From contig JABMCL010001071.1 in assembly GCA_018857735.1 (NCBI GenBank), forward strand, positions 35,001 to 99,000: a stretch of DNA of 64,000 nt, read 5' to 3'. Below, one piece after another: positions 1-9,469 of this stretch. The stretch's first letter is position 1; each line of letters starts with the position of its first letter. The position numbers were made by a program, and so were the translations under genes. The notes under the pieces are model-generated. The model did not search any database. It worked only from the letters and a program-made list of their open reading frames with translations, and was not told the origin of the DNA. The stretch is from Alviniconcha marisindica (taxonomy: Eukaryota; Mollusca; Gastropoda; Provannidae).

Positions 1-192
1 TCAAAACACTGAAAAATGTACAAGGCATCATTTATATACATATACGAAGCATGAGTGAAAATGTATGCACGAAGCATAAAAACTCCCACACAAAACTTGT
101 GAGTTCACAGCCGCCAGACGTGCATACAGTGCACATATCACTCAATTATACATGTATTTTTAAGCATATAACCGGCAGAAAGAGAGATCGTC

Positions 193-253
193 GGCCTCTC
201 TCTGTCTCTGTCTCTGTCTCTCTCTGTCTGTCTCTGTCTTCTCTGTCTCTCTG

Positions 254-345
<92 letters not shown>
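193..345. repeat. (CT)n microsatellite
   Basis: Nearly pure CT/TCTG dinucleotide tract. It creates long open frames of Ser/Leu on one strand and Arg/Glu on the other that are not genes. Confidence 0.97.
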
Positions 346-348
<3 letters not shown>

Positions 349-430
349 GGCAATCGATCGTGTGATGTCTTAGGCTTTGTTTTCTCAAGTACGTCTCAAG
401 CTCCTCGATCAGCACTTCTAATAGAGAGTC

Positions 431-737
431 TGTTTGGCCTAGCGGTAAGGCGGTAGGCTGGTAAGCGGAAGGACCTCGGTTCGATACCGCTTCGGCTCTC
501 CTTTCTCTTCAAAAGTTGTGGTTTGTGGACGCTGTCTTGTGACTTTGTCCCTCACAATTAATGAAACATTAACTGAATGGCTCTCATCGCTGCCCATCTT
601 AATGCAGAAGTCATTCTGGTGGTGACGGTGTAGCGATATGTATATAATCTCCCTCTCCCCCCACCTCCACACCCCCTTCCCCCCGTCCCTAATAAGCCTT
701 ATGGTTTCTGTGGACGTTAAGCACCATGTTTACATGC
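431..737 (+). mobile_element. tRNA-derived SINE, full-length, type 1 tail
   Basis: The head carries an RNA polymerase III A box (TGGCCTAGCGG) and a B box-like GGTTCGATACC. It continues into the family body (…CTCATCGCTGCCCATCTTAATGC…) and ends in the tail TTCTGTGGACGTTAAGCACC. The B box has an inserted or changed base compared with the other copies, so this copy is probably not transcribed by its own promoter. Confidence 0.85.
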
Positions 738-922
738 ACTCCTAATCTTCCACGACGCAAACCGCTTATGGTGCTTGCTGTTGCCGGCAGTCTGTGTGCT
801 CAGCCGTTTCACTCGTGTGTGTTTTTTTACGGGCTTTTTCCCCCCCGCCAGTTTGGATAACCAGCTCTTTTAACCTCAAACTGCGAGATGCTTATTTAGG
901 AGATATTGGATGTAATATATAT

Positions 923-989
<67 letters not shown>

Positions 990-1151
990 GATAACACAAA
1001 ATGTTAGCATCGGTTGGGATATTCGCAGATGTGAGGTTTTGAAGGGCGTGATTATGCAGGCTATCTTCCTCTTTAACCCCCATCCCACGCCCGCCCACCG
1101 TCTCCCATGGAGGGGTGGGGTGGAGTGAGTGGGGGGAAAGTAGGGGCATGG
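738..1151. other. Gene-free spacer with (TA)n tract
   Basis: No coding region seen. A (TA)n microsatellite occupies about 915-986. The remainder is unique sequence that I cannot classify. Confidence 0.6.
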
Positions 1152-1232
1152 TTATTAGCATACCAGCAGCTTGCGAAATAAAGCAGTGGGCTGCGGACTG
1201 AGGTGATCTCGTGAAGCTGAAGATATCGCACT
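1152..1232 (+). repeat. Paralogous empty site of the SINE at 1714
   Basis: This segment (GCAGTGGGCTGCGGACTGAG…) is duplicated at about 1656-1713 plus 2034-2062. There it is interrupted by a complete SINE; here it is uninterrupted, so it represents the pre-insertion state. Confidence 0.75.
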
Positions 1233-1525
1233 CCGAGCATCGCTTTCCGGCACCTTCCTCCAAACTCTGCCAGATTTAGTTACGCCGCTGAAGGGGCACT
1301 CTTTATCTCCGCGCAGCTGTCCACCGACGCGGTCAGCGCCCCCCGAAAGGTTTGGATATATACTGATAAGACTGTGGAAGCAACCTAGCGCCCAAGCACG
1401 CACGTAAACATGAGACGCATCCACCCCTGGTAAAAAAACAAAGTTCCGTCTCGATTCAAACGATTTGGGTTTTATTTGAGCTGGCGTGAGCAACATGGCA
1501 ACATAAAACAAACGTCTGATATAAT

Positions 1526-1660
1526 TTGAGTTGTTTGTAACAAACTTACTACTGTTTGAGCACCAACAAAAAAACTCGTTAACTGACAGTTTTCTGGAAC
1601 TAAATACGGCAGTGGTTGAAGGAAGAATATCGTAAACCAGTGCTTGGAGTTTGGGTTGTT
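1526..1660 (+). repeat. Arm of a dispersed inverted repeat (mate at 8862-8998)
   Basis: The sequence from GAGTTGTTTGTAACAAACTT to CCAGTGCTTGGAG reappears as its reverse complement about 7.3 kb downstream with few changes. Part of it is also present in direct orientation near 8225-8285. The family is unknown to me. Confidence 0.75.
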
Positions 1661-1713
1661 AGTATGCCAGCAGCGTGCGAATAAAGCAGTGGGCTGAGGA
1701 CTGAGGTGATCGT

Positions 1714-2032
1714 GAGCCGGTTTGGCCTAGCGGTAAGGCGTTAGGCTGGTACGCGGAGGGACCTCGGTTCGAATCCGCTCGGCTCTCCTTTCTCTTCAAA
1801 AGTTGTGGTCTGTGGACACTGCCTCGTGACTTTGTCCCTCACTTCCAACTGAAACATTAAAATGGCTCTCATCGCTGCCCATCTTAATGCATAAGTCACT
1901 ATGGTGGTGACAGTGTAGCGATAGGTATATAATCTCCCACCTCTATAACCCCCCCCCCCCCCCACCCCCCATTCTCTCTGTCCCTGATAAGCCTTATGGT
2001 TTCTGTGGACGTTAAGCACCATGTTTACCTTA
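1714..2032 (+). mobile_element. tRNA-derived SINE, full-length, with 10-bp target-site duplication
   Basis: The head GAGCCGG…CGGCTC can close a tRNA-like acceptor stem. The A box is TGGCCTAGCGG and the B box GGTTCGAATCC is a perfect match to the consensus. The anticodon-loop position reads CTGGTAA, which would fit a tRNA-Thr(GGU) ancestor (inference). It is flanked by CTGAGGTGAT at 1701-1710 and 2034-2043. Confidence 0.9.
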
Positions 2033-2279
2033 TCTGAGGTGATTTTGTGAAGCCGAAGATAAGATAGAGAGCGCAGCGGGACGGCCCGGCACGGGGTGTG
2101 GAAGATGTTGCGGCAATTGGCACTAACTAACCTTCGGCGGGCGCCCTTCATCTTCCGCGGGGCAATTATCGTCTAGCGCGTGCAGGCCGCCCTACACTGG
2201 CGCAACCTCCATAAACCCTCGTCACGGCGGGAGCGTGCTGTGTGGAGCTAACTTGCTGCTCACCTTGACGTCCTTTTAG

Positions 2280-2584
2280 TGAGGCTGGTAAGCAGAGGGA
2301 CCTCGGTTCGAATCCGCTTCGGCTCTCCTTTCTCTTCAAAAATTGTGGTCTGTGGACACTGTCTTGTGACTTTGTCCATCACTTCCTTACTGAAACATTG
2401 AAATGGCTCTCATCGCTGCCCACCTTAATGCAGAAGTCATTCTGGTGATGACAGTGTAGCGATAGGTATATAATCTCCTCTTCCCCCCCCCCCCCCCCCG
2501 CCCCTCCAAGCCCCCTCCCCTCCTTTTCTCCCCGTCCCTAATAAGCCTTATGGTTTCTGTGGACGTTAAGCACCATGTTTACTT
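2280..2584 (+). mobile_element. tRNA-derived SINE, 5'-truncated
   Basis: It begins inside the tRNA-like head (GAGGCTGGTAAGCAGAGGG), keeps the B box GGTTCGAATCC, lacks the A box, and runs to the tail TTAAGCACCATG. Confidence 0.85.
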
Positions 2585-2800
2585 ACACTGTCTTGTGACT
2601 TTGTCCATCTCTTCCTACTGAAACATTAAAATGGCTCGCATCACTGGCCATTTTAATGCAGGAGTCATTCTGGTGGTGACAGTGTAGCGATGGGTATATA
2701 ATCTCCCTCTCCCCCGACCTCCGTACCCCCTTTTCCCCATTCTCCCGTCCCTGATAAGCCTTGTGGTTTCCGTGGACGTGAAGCACCATGTTTACTTACC
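2585..2800 (+). mobile_element. tRNA-derived SINE body and tail fragment
   Basis: The head is missing. It starts at CACTGTCTTGTGACTTTGTCC and runs through the body to the GTGGACGTGAAGCACC tail, fused directly to the preceding copy. Confidence 0.8.
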
Positions 2801-2910
2801 GTCAAGCGCGTGCAGGCCGCCCGTACACTGGCGCAACCTCCGTAAACCCCTCGTCACGGCGGGGCGTGCTGTGCTCTAAATTGCTGCTCACCTTGACATT
2901 CTTTTCTTAT

Positions 2911-3243
2911 GTGAGCCGGTTTGGCCTAGCGGTAAGGCGGTAGGCTGGTAAGCAGAGGGACCTCCGACGGTTCGAATCTGCTTCGGCTCTCCTTTCACTT
3001 CAAAGGTTGTGGTCTGTGGACACTGTCTTCTGACTTTGTCCCTCACAATTAATGAAACATTAAAATGGCTCTCATCACTGCCCACCTTAATGCTGAGGTC
3101 ATTCTGGTGGTGACAGTGTAGCGATAGGTATAATTATAATCTCCCTCTCCCCCTACCTCCATACCCCCTCCCCCCCCCCCTTCTCCCCGTCCCTAATAAG
3201 CCTTATGGTTTCTGTGGACGTTAAGCATCATGTTTACTTACTT
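2911..3243 (+). mobile_element. tRNA-derived SINE, full-length, with target-site duplication
   Basis: The head, body and type 1 tail are complete. The direct repeat ACATTCTTTT lies at 2896-2905 and again at 3244-3253 and 3429-3438. The third copy belongs to a second insertion immediately downstream. The B box region carries a short insertion (CCTCCGACGG). Confidence 0.88.
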
Positions 3244-3253
3244 ACATTCTTTT

Positions 3254-3428
3254 CAGAGTTCGAGTTCAGGAGCTGTGTGAGAGTCGAGGTGGCCGTCCTG
3301 GGCTTTCCGTCCTAACGAGCCTTATCGTTTCCGTGGACGTAAAGCAATATTGAACCATGCTCACGCATTGGTCTCAGCTTGTTCCTAATATGTCAACCGA
3401 CATCCGAGGACATTAAGCAACACAACTG
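3254..3428 (+). mobile_element. Tail-type SINE (AGGAGCTGTGTGAGAGTCGAGG family)
   Basis: This second short element family reads CAGGAGCTGTGTGAGAGTC…GTGGACGTAAAGCA…CCGAGGACATTAAGCAACA. It lacks a visible tRNA head and is flanked by the 10-bp repeat ACATTCTTTT. Other copies lie near 5868, 9470, 15429 and 33441. Confidence 0.85.
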
Positions 3429-3496
3429 ACATTCTTTTAAATGGTTTATACCATGGACTTACGGACATGTGTATGTGTACGTCCATGGTTTATTTC

Positions 3497-3672
3497 TGCT
3501 ACAGAGCTCAGGAGCTGTGTGAAAGTCGAGGTGGCCGTCCTGGGCTCCCCATCCTTAATATACTTTATTATCTCTGAAGACGAGTTTAATGTTGCTTTAC
3601 GTCCACAGAGACCATAGGGACGGGGAGCCCAGGACGTCCACCTCGACTTTCACACAGTTCCTGAGCTCTGGT
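3497..3672. repeat. Inverted pair of tail-type SINE heads
   Basis: The segment 3497-3552 and the reverse complement at 3617-3672 share about 55 bp (GAGCTCAGGAGCTGTGTGA…) around a spacer of roughly 63 bp. It could fold into a hairpin. Confidence 0.8.
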
Positions 3673-3698
3673 GTGGACGCAAATCAACATTGAACTTG

Positions 3699-3703
3699 TA
3701 TCT

Positions 3704-3735
<32 letters not shown>

Positions 3736-3736
3736 G
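3699..3736. repeat. (CTT)n microsatellite
   Basis: Short CTT tract directly abutting the 5' end of the next SINE. Confidence 0.9.
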
Positions 3737-4029
3737 TGAGCCGGCTTGGCCTGGCGGTAATGCGTTTGGCTGGTAAGCAAAAGTCTTCGGCTCGATTCCG
3801 CTTCGACTTTCCTTTCTCTTCAAAAGTTGTCTGTGGACACAGTCCTGTGACTTTGCCCCTGACAAATAATGAAACATTAAATGTTTTTCCTCGCTGCCCA
3901 TTTTAATGCACGAGTCATTCTGGTGGTGACTGTAGCGATAGGTATATTCTCCCTCTTCCCCCACATCCTGGGATCTCGGTTCCCGCTAGTTCTTCGGAGA
4001 CAACTCGGCGATAAACAAGTTTAAGCAAT
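3737..4029 (+). mobile_element. tRNA-derived SINE, type 2 tail
   Basis: The tRNA-like head is degenerate (A box TGGCCTGGCGG, B box GGCTCGATTCC) and the family body is standard. The tail is different: GGGATCTCGGTTCCC…GAGACAACTCGGCG. The same tail recurs at 11498-11692, so two tail variants of the family coexist. Confidence 0.8.
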
Positions 4030-4061
4030 TTTTATTTTTTATTTTTTAAATCAGACTTCTT

Positions 4062-4331
4062 CTGCGTCTTCTTTTTCTCCTCCTCCCCCCCCCCCCTCTC
4101 CCTCCTCTCTCTCTCCCTCCTCTCCTCTCTCTCTCTCCTCTCCCTCCCTCCTTCCTCCCTCCCTCCCTCCTCCCTCTCTCTCTCCTCCCTCCTCCTCCCT
4201 CCTTCCCTCTCCCTCCCTCCCTCCTCTCTCTCCCCCCTCCCTCCTTCCCTCTCCCTCTCTCTCCCTCCCTCCTCCCTCTCTCCTCCCTCCCTCCCTCCCT
4301 CCCTCCCTCCCTCCCTCCTCCTCCTCCCTCC

Positions 4332-4375
<44 letters not shown>

Positions 4376-4385
4376 CCTCCCTCTA
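4062..4385. repeat. Polypyrimidine (CCT/CT) tract
   Basis: About 320 bp of almost pure pyrimidine on the + strand, a mirror-rich sequence of the kind able to form triplex (H-DNA). Long Arg/Glu/Gly frames on the opposite strand are artefacts of this composition. Confidence 0.95.
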
Positions 4386-4639
4386 CTGCCTCTTCCTCTG
4401 TATGAAGGAGCTGATCCAAGGGCCCACAGATATGAAGTTCTTGCATGTTGGTGCTGCATGATCACCTCAGCCAGATTGGCGGTTAAGTGGCTTCGTGCAT
4501 GACCAAGAACTGGGCAACAGTGTATTATGAGGCCAGACAGCGCGCAGGCCGTATAAATAATCATTCCCAAAAGCAGTGTACATAAATCGTTCGAGGACGT
4601 TCCTCTGGTGTAGTTCTAGTCTATGAACCTGCTGTTTAC

Positions 4640-5250
4640 TCGCATGCAACTCCCCTGTGGTCCGGCTAATTTTGTTTGATTGGTCACTGAGGAGCGTGAC
4701 ATACTGTGGTCCGGCTAATTTTGTTTGATCCCGGGATGCAACTTTTCCCGCTAGTTTGTTTTTATTTCATTGCGTGGGGGTATTTCCAAAGGGTCGTCAG
4801 TGTGGAGCTGACAACTTGGTTAGGCTAATTTTGTTTGATTGGTCACTGAGCGTGACATACTGTGGTCCGGCTAATTTTGTTTGATTGGTCACTGGAGCGT
4901 GACATACTGTGGTCTGGCTAATTTTGTTTGATTGGTCACTGGGGGCGTGACATACTGTGGTCTGGCTAATTTTGTTTGATTGGTTACTGAGGAGCGTGAC
5001 ATACTGTGGTCTGGCTAATTTTGTTTGATTGGTCACTGGGGCGTGACATACTGTGGTCTGGCTAATTTTGTTTGATTGGTCACTGAGCGTGACATACTGT
5101 GGTCTGGCTAATTTTGTTTGATTGGTCACTGAGGAGCGTGACATACTGTGGTCTGGCTAATTTTGTTTGATTGGTCACTGAGCGTGACATACTGTGGTCT
5201 GGCTAATTTTGTTTGATTGGTCACTGAGTTTGACGCACTCTGGTCTGGAG
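4640..5250 (+). repeat. Minisatellite, unit about 41-48 bp, with CCAAT motifs
   Basis: The unit reads GGCTAATTTTGTTTGATTGG then TCACTGAG…CGTGACATACTGTGGTCT. Ten units carry the inverted CCAAT box TGATTGGTC (one has TGATTGGTT). Unit length varies by a few bases around the GAGGAGCG segment. Non-coding: frames on the - strand are repeats of the same peptide. Confidence 0.93.
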
Positions 5251-5721
5251 GTTTTATTGATGAACGGCGTTGCGTTACAAAGGTCTTCATTTGACGCTAC
5301 AGAGATTTATAATCATACTTTTAGAATATTGTAATTATTTGAACTGAAGTCAGTTGTAGACTATGCCTGTGCGATTTCACAGAAATTCACAAAATACTGT
5401 CGACAATTTAAAAAAAATATTTTTTTTTTTTTTTTGCAGTTGTCTTTTCTTAAATTTTCTTAACGAAATTTTGCTTTTATTCATATGGATGTGCGTGTGT
5501 GTTCCAAAAAGAACAATGTTAGCTGATGCGTATTTTACGAACAAAATGTGTGGATGTGATGCCTGTGGAGATGCTAAGGGTTTCGGTCAGAATTTTCGCC
5601 CAAGCGGAGGCCGGTTCGCCTTTCGAAAATGTCAAAAAAGAAACCGACTGCCTGGGTCGAAACACAAGGTGAACGTCTTGTTAACGTGGAACACGACGAA
5701 ACGGGCGAATTTTCGAGAAAA
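5251..5721. other. Gene-free spacer
   Basis: Unique sequence with a short poly-T run near 5420-5436. A 127-codon frame is open here but shows no recognisable family and is AT-rich at its start. I see no support for a gene. Confidence 0.5.
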
Positions 5722-5867
5722 ATCAACACACAAGGGAGTTAATTAGCACTCGAAATACGTAACACAAATACAACAACAAACTCAAAGACCCGAGTCGCCT
5801 ACGGTAACTCTTACCTGGCATGCATGTAAATACAAGGTACATAAACACCAACAGAGGTACATCCTTT
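5722..5867. mobile_element. Arm of a foldback element
   Basis: The sequence AATCAACACACAAGGGAGTT…AAGGTACATAAACACCAAC matches one arm of the complete foldback element at 51901-52165. A tail-type SINE has inserted at its inner end. Confidence 0.75.
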
Positions 5868-6038
5868 CATAGTTCAGGAGCAGTGTGAGAGTCGAGGTGG
5901 CCGTCCTGGGCTGTCCGTCCTAACGAGCCTTCTGGTTTCCGTGGACGTAAAGCTATACTGAACCATGCTTCGGCATTGGTCTCAGCTTGTCCCTAATATG
6001 TCAACCGACATCCGGGACATTAAGCAACACTACCTACC
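5868..6038 (+). mobile_element. Tail-type SINE with target-site duplication
   Basis: An AGGAGCAGTGTGAGAGTCGAGG to TTAAGCAACAC element flanked by TACATCCTTT at 5858-5867 and 6039-6048. It is inserted into a foldback-element copy. Confidence 0.88.
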
Positions 6039-6048
6039 TACATCCTTT

Positions 6049-6600
6049 GTGTGTTGATTCTGCACGAGCGTTCTGGGCCTCGTTCTGTTGTGGGTGATTC
6101 TGTACGAGCGTTCTGGGCCTCGTTCTGTTGTGGGGTGATTCTGTACGAGCGTTCTGGGCCTCGTTCTGTTGTGGGTGATTCTGCACGAGCGTTCTGGGCC
6201 TCGTTCTGTTGTGGGTGATTCTGACGAGCGTCTGGGCCTCGTTCTGTTGTGGTGATTCTGCACGAGCGTTCTGGGCCTCGTTCTGTTTGGGTGATTCTGT
6301 ACGAGCGTTCTGGGCCTCGTTCTGTTGTGGGTGATTCTGACGAGCGTTCTGGGCCTCGTTCTGTTGTGGGTGATTCTGACGAGCGTTCTGGGCCTCGTTC
6401 TGTTGTGGGGTGATTCTGCACGAGCGTTCTGGGCCTCGTTCTGTTTGGATTTGTACGATTCGGGCTCGTTTGTGTTCTGCACGAGCGTTCTGGGCCTCGT
6501 TCTGTTGTGTGTTGATTCTGCACGAGCGTTCTGGGCCTCGTTCTGTTGTGGGTGATTCTGTACGAGCGCTCTGGGCCTCAGTCGTTCTGTTTCAGATTTG
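6049..6600. repeat. Minisatellite, unit about 41 bp
   Basis: About thirteen units of GATTCTGCACGAGCGTTCTG then GGCCTCGTTCTGTTGTGG with small indels. The long repetitive frame on the - strand (ThrHisAsnArgThrArgPro…) has no start or homology context and is not a gene. The unit matches the sequence flanking the foldback element at 52157-52200. Confidence 0.93.
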
Positions 6601-7030
6601 TGCGAATTTTCGGCTAAAATAGCAGCGAACAAGCATCTATTTTACACGAAAACGGCGAAGAGGGGGAGGCAGTCTTATCGGTATACGCGTTAATGTGCAC
6701 CATGTCAGCATCAAAATAACGTCTGGGCGATAAGAGTTCCGCTATCTTACAAATAATGTACCCACGGTTCGTAACAAGGCCCATTTGGCTCTCTCTCTCT
6801 GATCTATAAGCACTCTTTTATTGTAGCTCGGTCTCGATGCATGCCAGCTAGCTAGCTGTCTGTAATCTCTTCTGCCCTATCTTGACATCTGCTGGAAGCT
6901 CTCTTTAGCGCTGCGGCACAGCCAATCACACGGCTGCTGCATGGCTGCAGGCACAATAAGATACACCGATCACAGTTCGTGGTTGGAGAACCGGCAACGG
7001 CCCACCCACGGTGAGGCTATAGACAATACA
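6601..7030 (+). other. Unique GC-balanced region, possible upstream exon or promoter of CSGALNACT
   Basis: One of few non-repetitive stretches upstream of the CSGALNACT leader exon. It contains GCCAATCA (CCAAT box) near 6922 and a consensus-like 5' splice site ACGGTGAGG near 7008-7016. The leader exon needs an upstream non-coding exon because it starts at a splice acceptor. This is only a candidate. Confidence 0.2.
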
Positions 7031-7310
7031 AGAGCGGGTGGATAGGATAGGGATCTAGCGGCCGCTGGTGGGAGGAAGGTAAGGGGTTAATCGTGCATTA
7101 TTTCACTGCGTGGATGCGGCCGGAGTCGGTGGAATGCTTATAATAATATGGTTCATTGTGGTAACGTAGCGGGTGGATAAGATAGGGATCTAGCGGCCGC
7201 TGGTGGGAGGAAGGTAAGGGGTTAATCGTGCATTATTTCACTGCGTGGATGCGGCCGGAGTCGGTGGAATGCTTATAATAATATGGTTCATTGTGGTAAC
7301 GTAGCGGCCG
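7026..7310. repeat. Recent tandem duplication (period about 136 bp)
   Basis: Two nearly identical copies of GCGGGTGGATA(G/A)GATAGGG…GGCGGAATG-type sequence. Each includes the palindrome GCGGCCGC and ends in TCATTGTGGTAACGTAGCGG. Near identity implies recent origin. Confidence 0.92.
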
Positions 7311-7429
7311 TTCGGAAGGTCCTGATGCAGGGAAGCTTCTCCTGTAGCCCCCTGTTGTTCGGTGTTTTCAGGTTATGAACAGTCGTTGACGCTTATCCTG
7401 ACTTACATTGCGGACTGTGATTGCTATAT

Positions 7430-7695
7430 CGTGAATATTGTTCCTTAGAAACAAATATACGACAGTAAATTGGCTACATCGTGAGTGTAAGTGGTTCCTT
7501 AGCAACAAGTATAGGACAGTAGATTGGCTACATCGTAAGTATAAGCGGTTCCTTAGCAACAACTATAGGAATTAGGACAATAGATTGGCTACTTCGTAAG
7601 TATAAGCGATTCCTTAGCAACAACTATAGAACAATAGATTGGCTACATCGTAAGTATAAGCGATTCCTTAGCAACAAACGTAGGACAATAGCTTG
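7430..7695. repeat. Minisatellite, unit about 54 bp, five copies
   Basis: The unit reads GATTGGCTACATCGTAAGTA then TAAGCGGTTCCTTAGCAACAA. Copies diverge by a few bases. Confidence 0.9.
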
Positions 7696-8340
7696 GGGTC
7701 AGATGTTGTGTTCGGATGTTGCAGTACTAATAGTAGCACACCACGGCCTTTTTTGTGTTCGGCATGAGAAGTGCGTGAAGTGCTCACCGCATTGCCCGAG
7801 GCACAACAGCAAAGATGCATGACGGTATTTTCGACATGTATACGATCCTGCAAACCGTCACTCACGAAACTGCATTTATAAATTCAATATCAGATCAACG
7901 GAGCACAAAATCTAGTCAAGTTTCAAGGCTTCTGTTTGTTTCTGAGACTTTTTTTTTTTTTGGGGGGGGGGGGGGGGGGTATCGCTCACCAACAGTCATT
8001 TGTTTTTGGGTCTGTGCATTTGATCTGTTAAACTTAAAGGAACTAACCCTCTTCAAATAAGTTTGGATCAATAGCTAGAAGAGATCGAAATATTACAGTT
8101 CAAAAACGGATTTTCTTTGAAAATGCTCTATTGATTCGTTATTAATTTTCTACCTTGTAACAGGACTGGCTTCTCACAACGACAAGTGGTGCTGGGCACG
8201 AATGTTGCATGCACACACTCCAGGCCTCGCTTTCCGGCACCCTTCCAAGACGGATATAATTATATCGTGAACCAGTGCCTTTAGTTTGATGACGTTATTG
8301 ACAGAGCTTTTCCCATTTACGTAAGTATCCAGCCCTGTCA
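7696..8340. other. Gene-free spacer with poly-T/poly-G junction
   Basis: Unique sequence. A T run followed by 18 G lies at 7962-7979. A short copy of the 1600-1660 repeat occurs around 8225-8285. No gene seen. Confidence 0.6.
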
Positions 8341-8861
8341 CTGAGTACCCGTGGTTGTCTCAACGCGATGGAGCGGTCCAGTCCAGTCCGGCAATATCCG
8401 CGGTTGGGTCCCAACACGACAGGGAGATCCGGTCCGGCAGTATCCGTGTTTGTGTCCCAACACGACGTGGAGATCAGTCCAGTCCGTGAGTCCAGTCCAT
8501 TGGCAATATCCGTGGTTGTGTCCCAACACGATAGGGAGATCCAGTCCGGCAGTATCCGTGGTTGTGTCCCAACACGATGGGGAGATCCTGTCCGGCAGTA
8601 TCCGTGGTTGTGTCCCAACAATATATTGAGATCCGGTCCGGCAATATCCGTGGTTGTGTGATTGTGAGATCCTGTCCTGTCCATTCCGGCAATATCCGTG
8701 GTTATGTCCCAACACGATAGGGAGATCCAGTCCGGCAGTATCCGTGGTTGTGTCCCAACACGATGGGGGAGATCCAGTCCGGCAATATCCGTGGTTGTGT
8801 CCCAACACGATGGGGAGATCCAGTCCATGCCGGCAGTATCCGTGGCAAACTCCAAGCACTG
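8341..8861. repeat. Minisatellite, unit about 46 bp
   Basis: Roughly eleven units of TCCGGCAGTATCCGTGGTTG followed by TGTCCCAACACGATGGGGAGATCCAG. Two more units lie at 9027-9110, separated by the inverted-repeat arm at 8862-8998. Frames are open on both strands because the unit lacks stops. Confidence 0.93.
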
Positions 8862-8998
8862 GTTTACATCCTTCCTCCAACCACTGCCGTATTTAGTTAC
8901 GTCATAGGGTCCTGAAAACTGTCAGCTAACGAGCAGTTTTTCGTTGGTGCTCAAACAGTAGTAAGTTTGTTACAAACAACTCAAATAAAACAAGGCGT
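8862..8998 (-). repeat. Arm of a dispersed inverted repeat (mate at 1526-1660)
   Basis: Reverse complement of the 1526-1660 segment, from CTCCAAGCACTGG to GTTACAAACAACTC. It interrupts the 46-bp minisatellite. Confidence 0.75.
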
Positions 8999-9026
8999 GT
9001 CATTAATAGCCGCCAAAAAAGTTTAC

Positions 9027-9110
9027 ACGATAGGGAGATCCGGTCCGGCAGTTTCCGTGGTTGTGTCCCGACACGATGGGGGAGATCCGGTCCAGTCCAG
9101 TCCGGCAGTT
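9027..9110. repeat. Two outlying units of the 46-bp minisatellite
   Basis: Sequence of the form CGATAGGGAGATCCGGTCCG, matching the array at 8341-8861. Confidence 0.85.
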
Positions 9111-9457
9111 TAGGCTGACACACGAACGTGACGCGGGCCAGCGGAAGGTACGCCAGCGGTCGTTACGCAGAATACTTAACCCCTGCATCCAATTAACGGC
9201 TGGTGTGGCTTTGTGGCGAGGAAGATAAGACGGGTCAGGAGGCTGCCAGAGTTACCGTCGTTTGTCTATTCTGTCGGTGGGCACAAAGATTGTACCGCTA
9301 TGTTACGGTCTTTTGTCAGGAATTCCACTGGCGCTGCACTGGCATTGGCAGCGGACAGACGTTGCTTGGTGGAGGCGGTGTTGTCAAGACAGGCAAATTA
9401 CTCTAGTGTACAAAAGCAGTCAGCTCAGAATATAAAAAAAAGGAGAAACAGGCGCAT
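9111..9457. other. Unclassified unique segment
   Basis: Balanced base composition and no repeat that I recognise. An 86-codon + frame at 9213-9473 ends in Lys/Arg-rich sequence but has no family resemblance and runs into a SINE. It could be an unrecognised 5' UTR exon or transposon fragment; no function assigned. Confidence 0.25.
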
Positions 9458-9469
9458 GAAAGAAGAACC

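Larger units (their letters stand above)
2168..2910 (+). repeat. Segmental tandem duplication (about 0.63 kb)
   Basis: The segment at 2168-2279 (GCGCGTGCAGGCCGCC… to …CTCACCTTGACGTCC) is repeated at 2797-2905. Each copy is followed by a SINE, so a unit containing a SINE was duplicated or the same element was copied along with its flank. Confidence 0.75.

Noticed and set aside
431..505. A functional tRNA gene at the SINE heads (also 1714, 2911, 3737)
   Set aside because: The A/B boxes and acceptor stem are tRNA-like, but the anticodon and T stems do not pair properly and each is joined to the same body and tail, so they are SINE heads.
4046..4570. Long Arg/Glu/Gly-rich frames on the - strand
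   Set aside because: Produced by the polypyrimidine tract; no start context, homology or codon bias.
4640..5250. CRISPR-like array (also other regular repeats)
   Set aside because: Eukaryotic context; no unique spacers, the whole unit is repeated with only small indels.
6030..6632. 200-codon repetitive - strand frame
   Set aside because: It is the 41-bp minisatellite read in frame; frames on both strands stay open because the unit has few stops.
7060..7075. Vector contamination because of a NotI site (GCGGCCGC) next to TCTAG
   Set aside because: The site is embedded in a 136-bp duplicated unit with no other polylinker or vector sequence.
8295..8896. Several 70-190-codon repetitive frames on both strands
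   Set aside because: All come from the 46-bp minisatellite and change frame between units.
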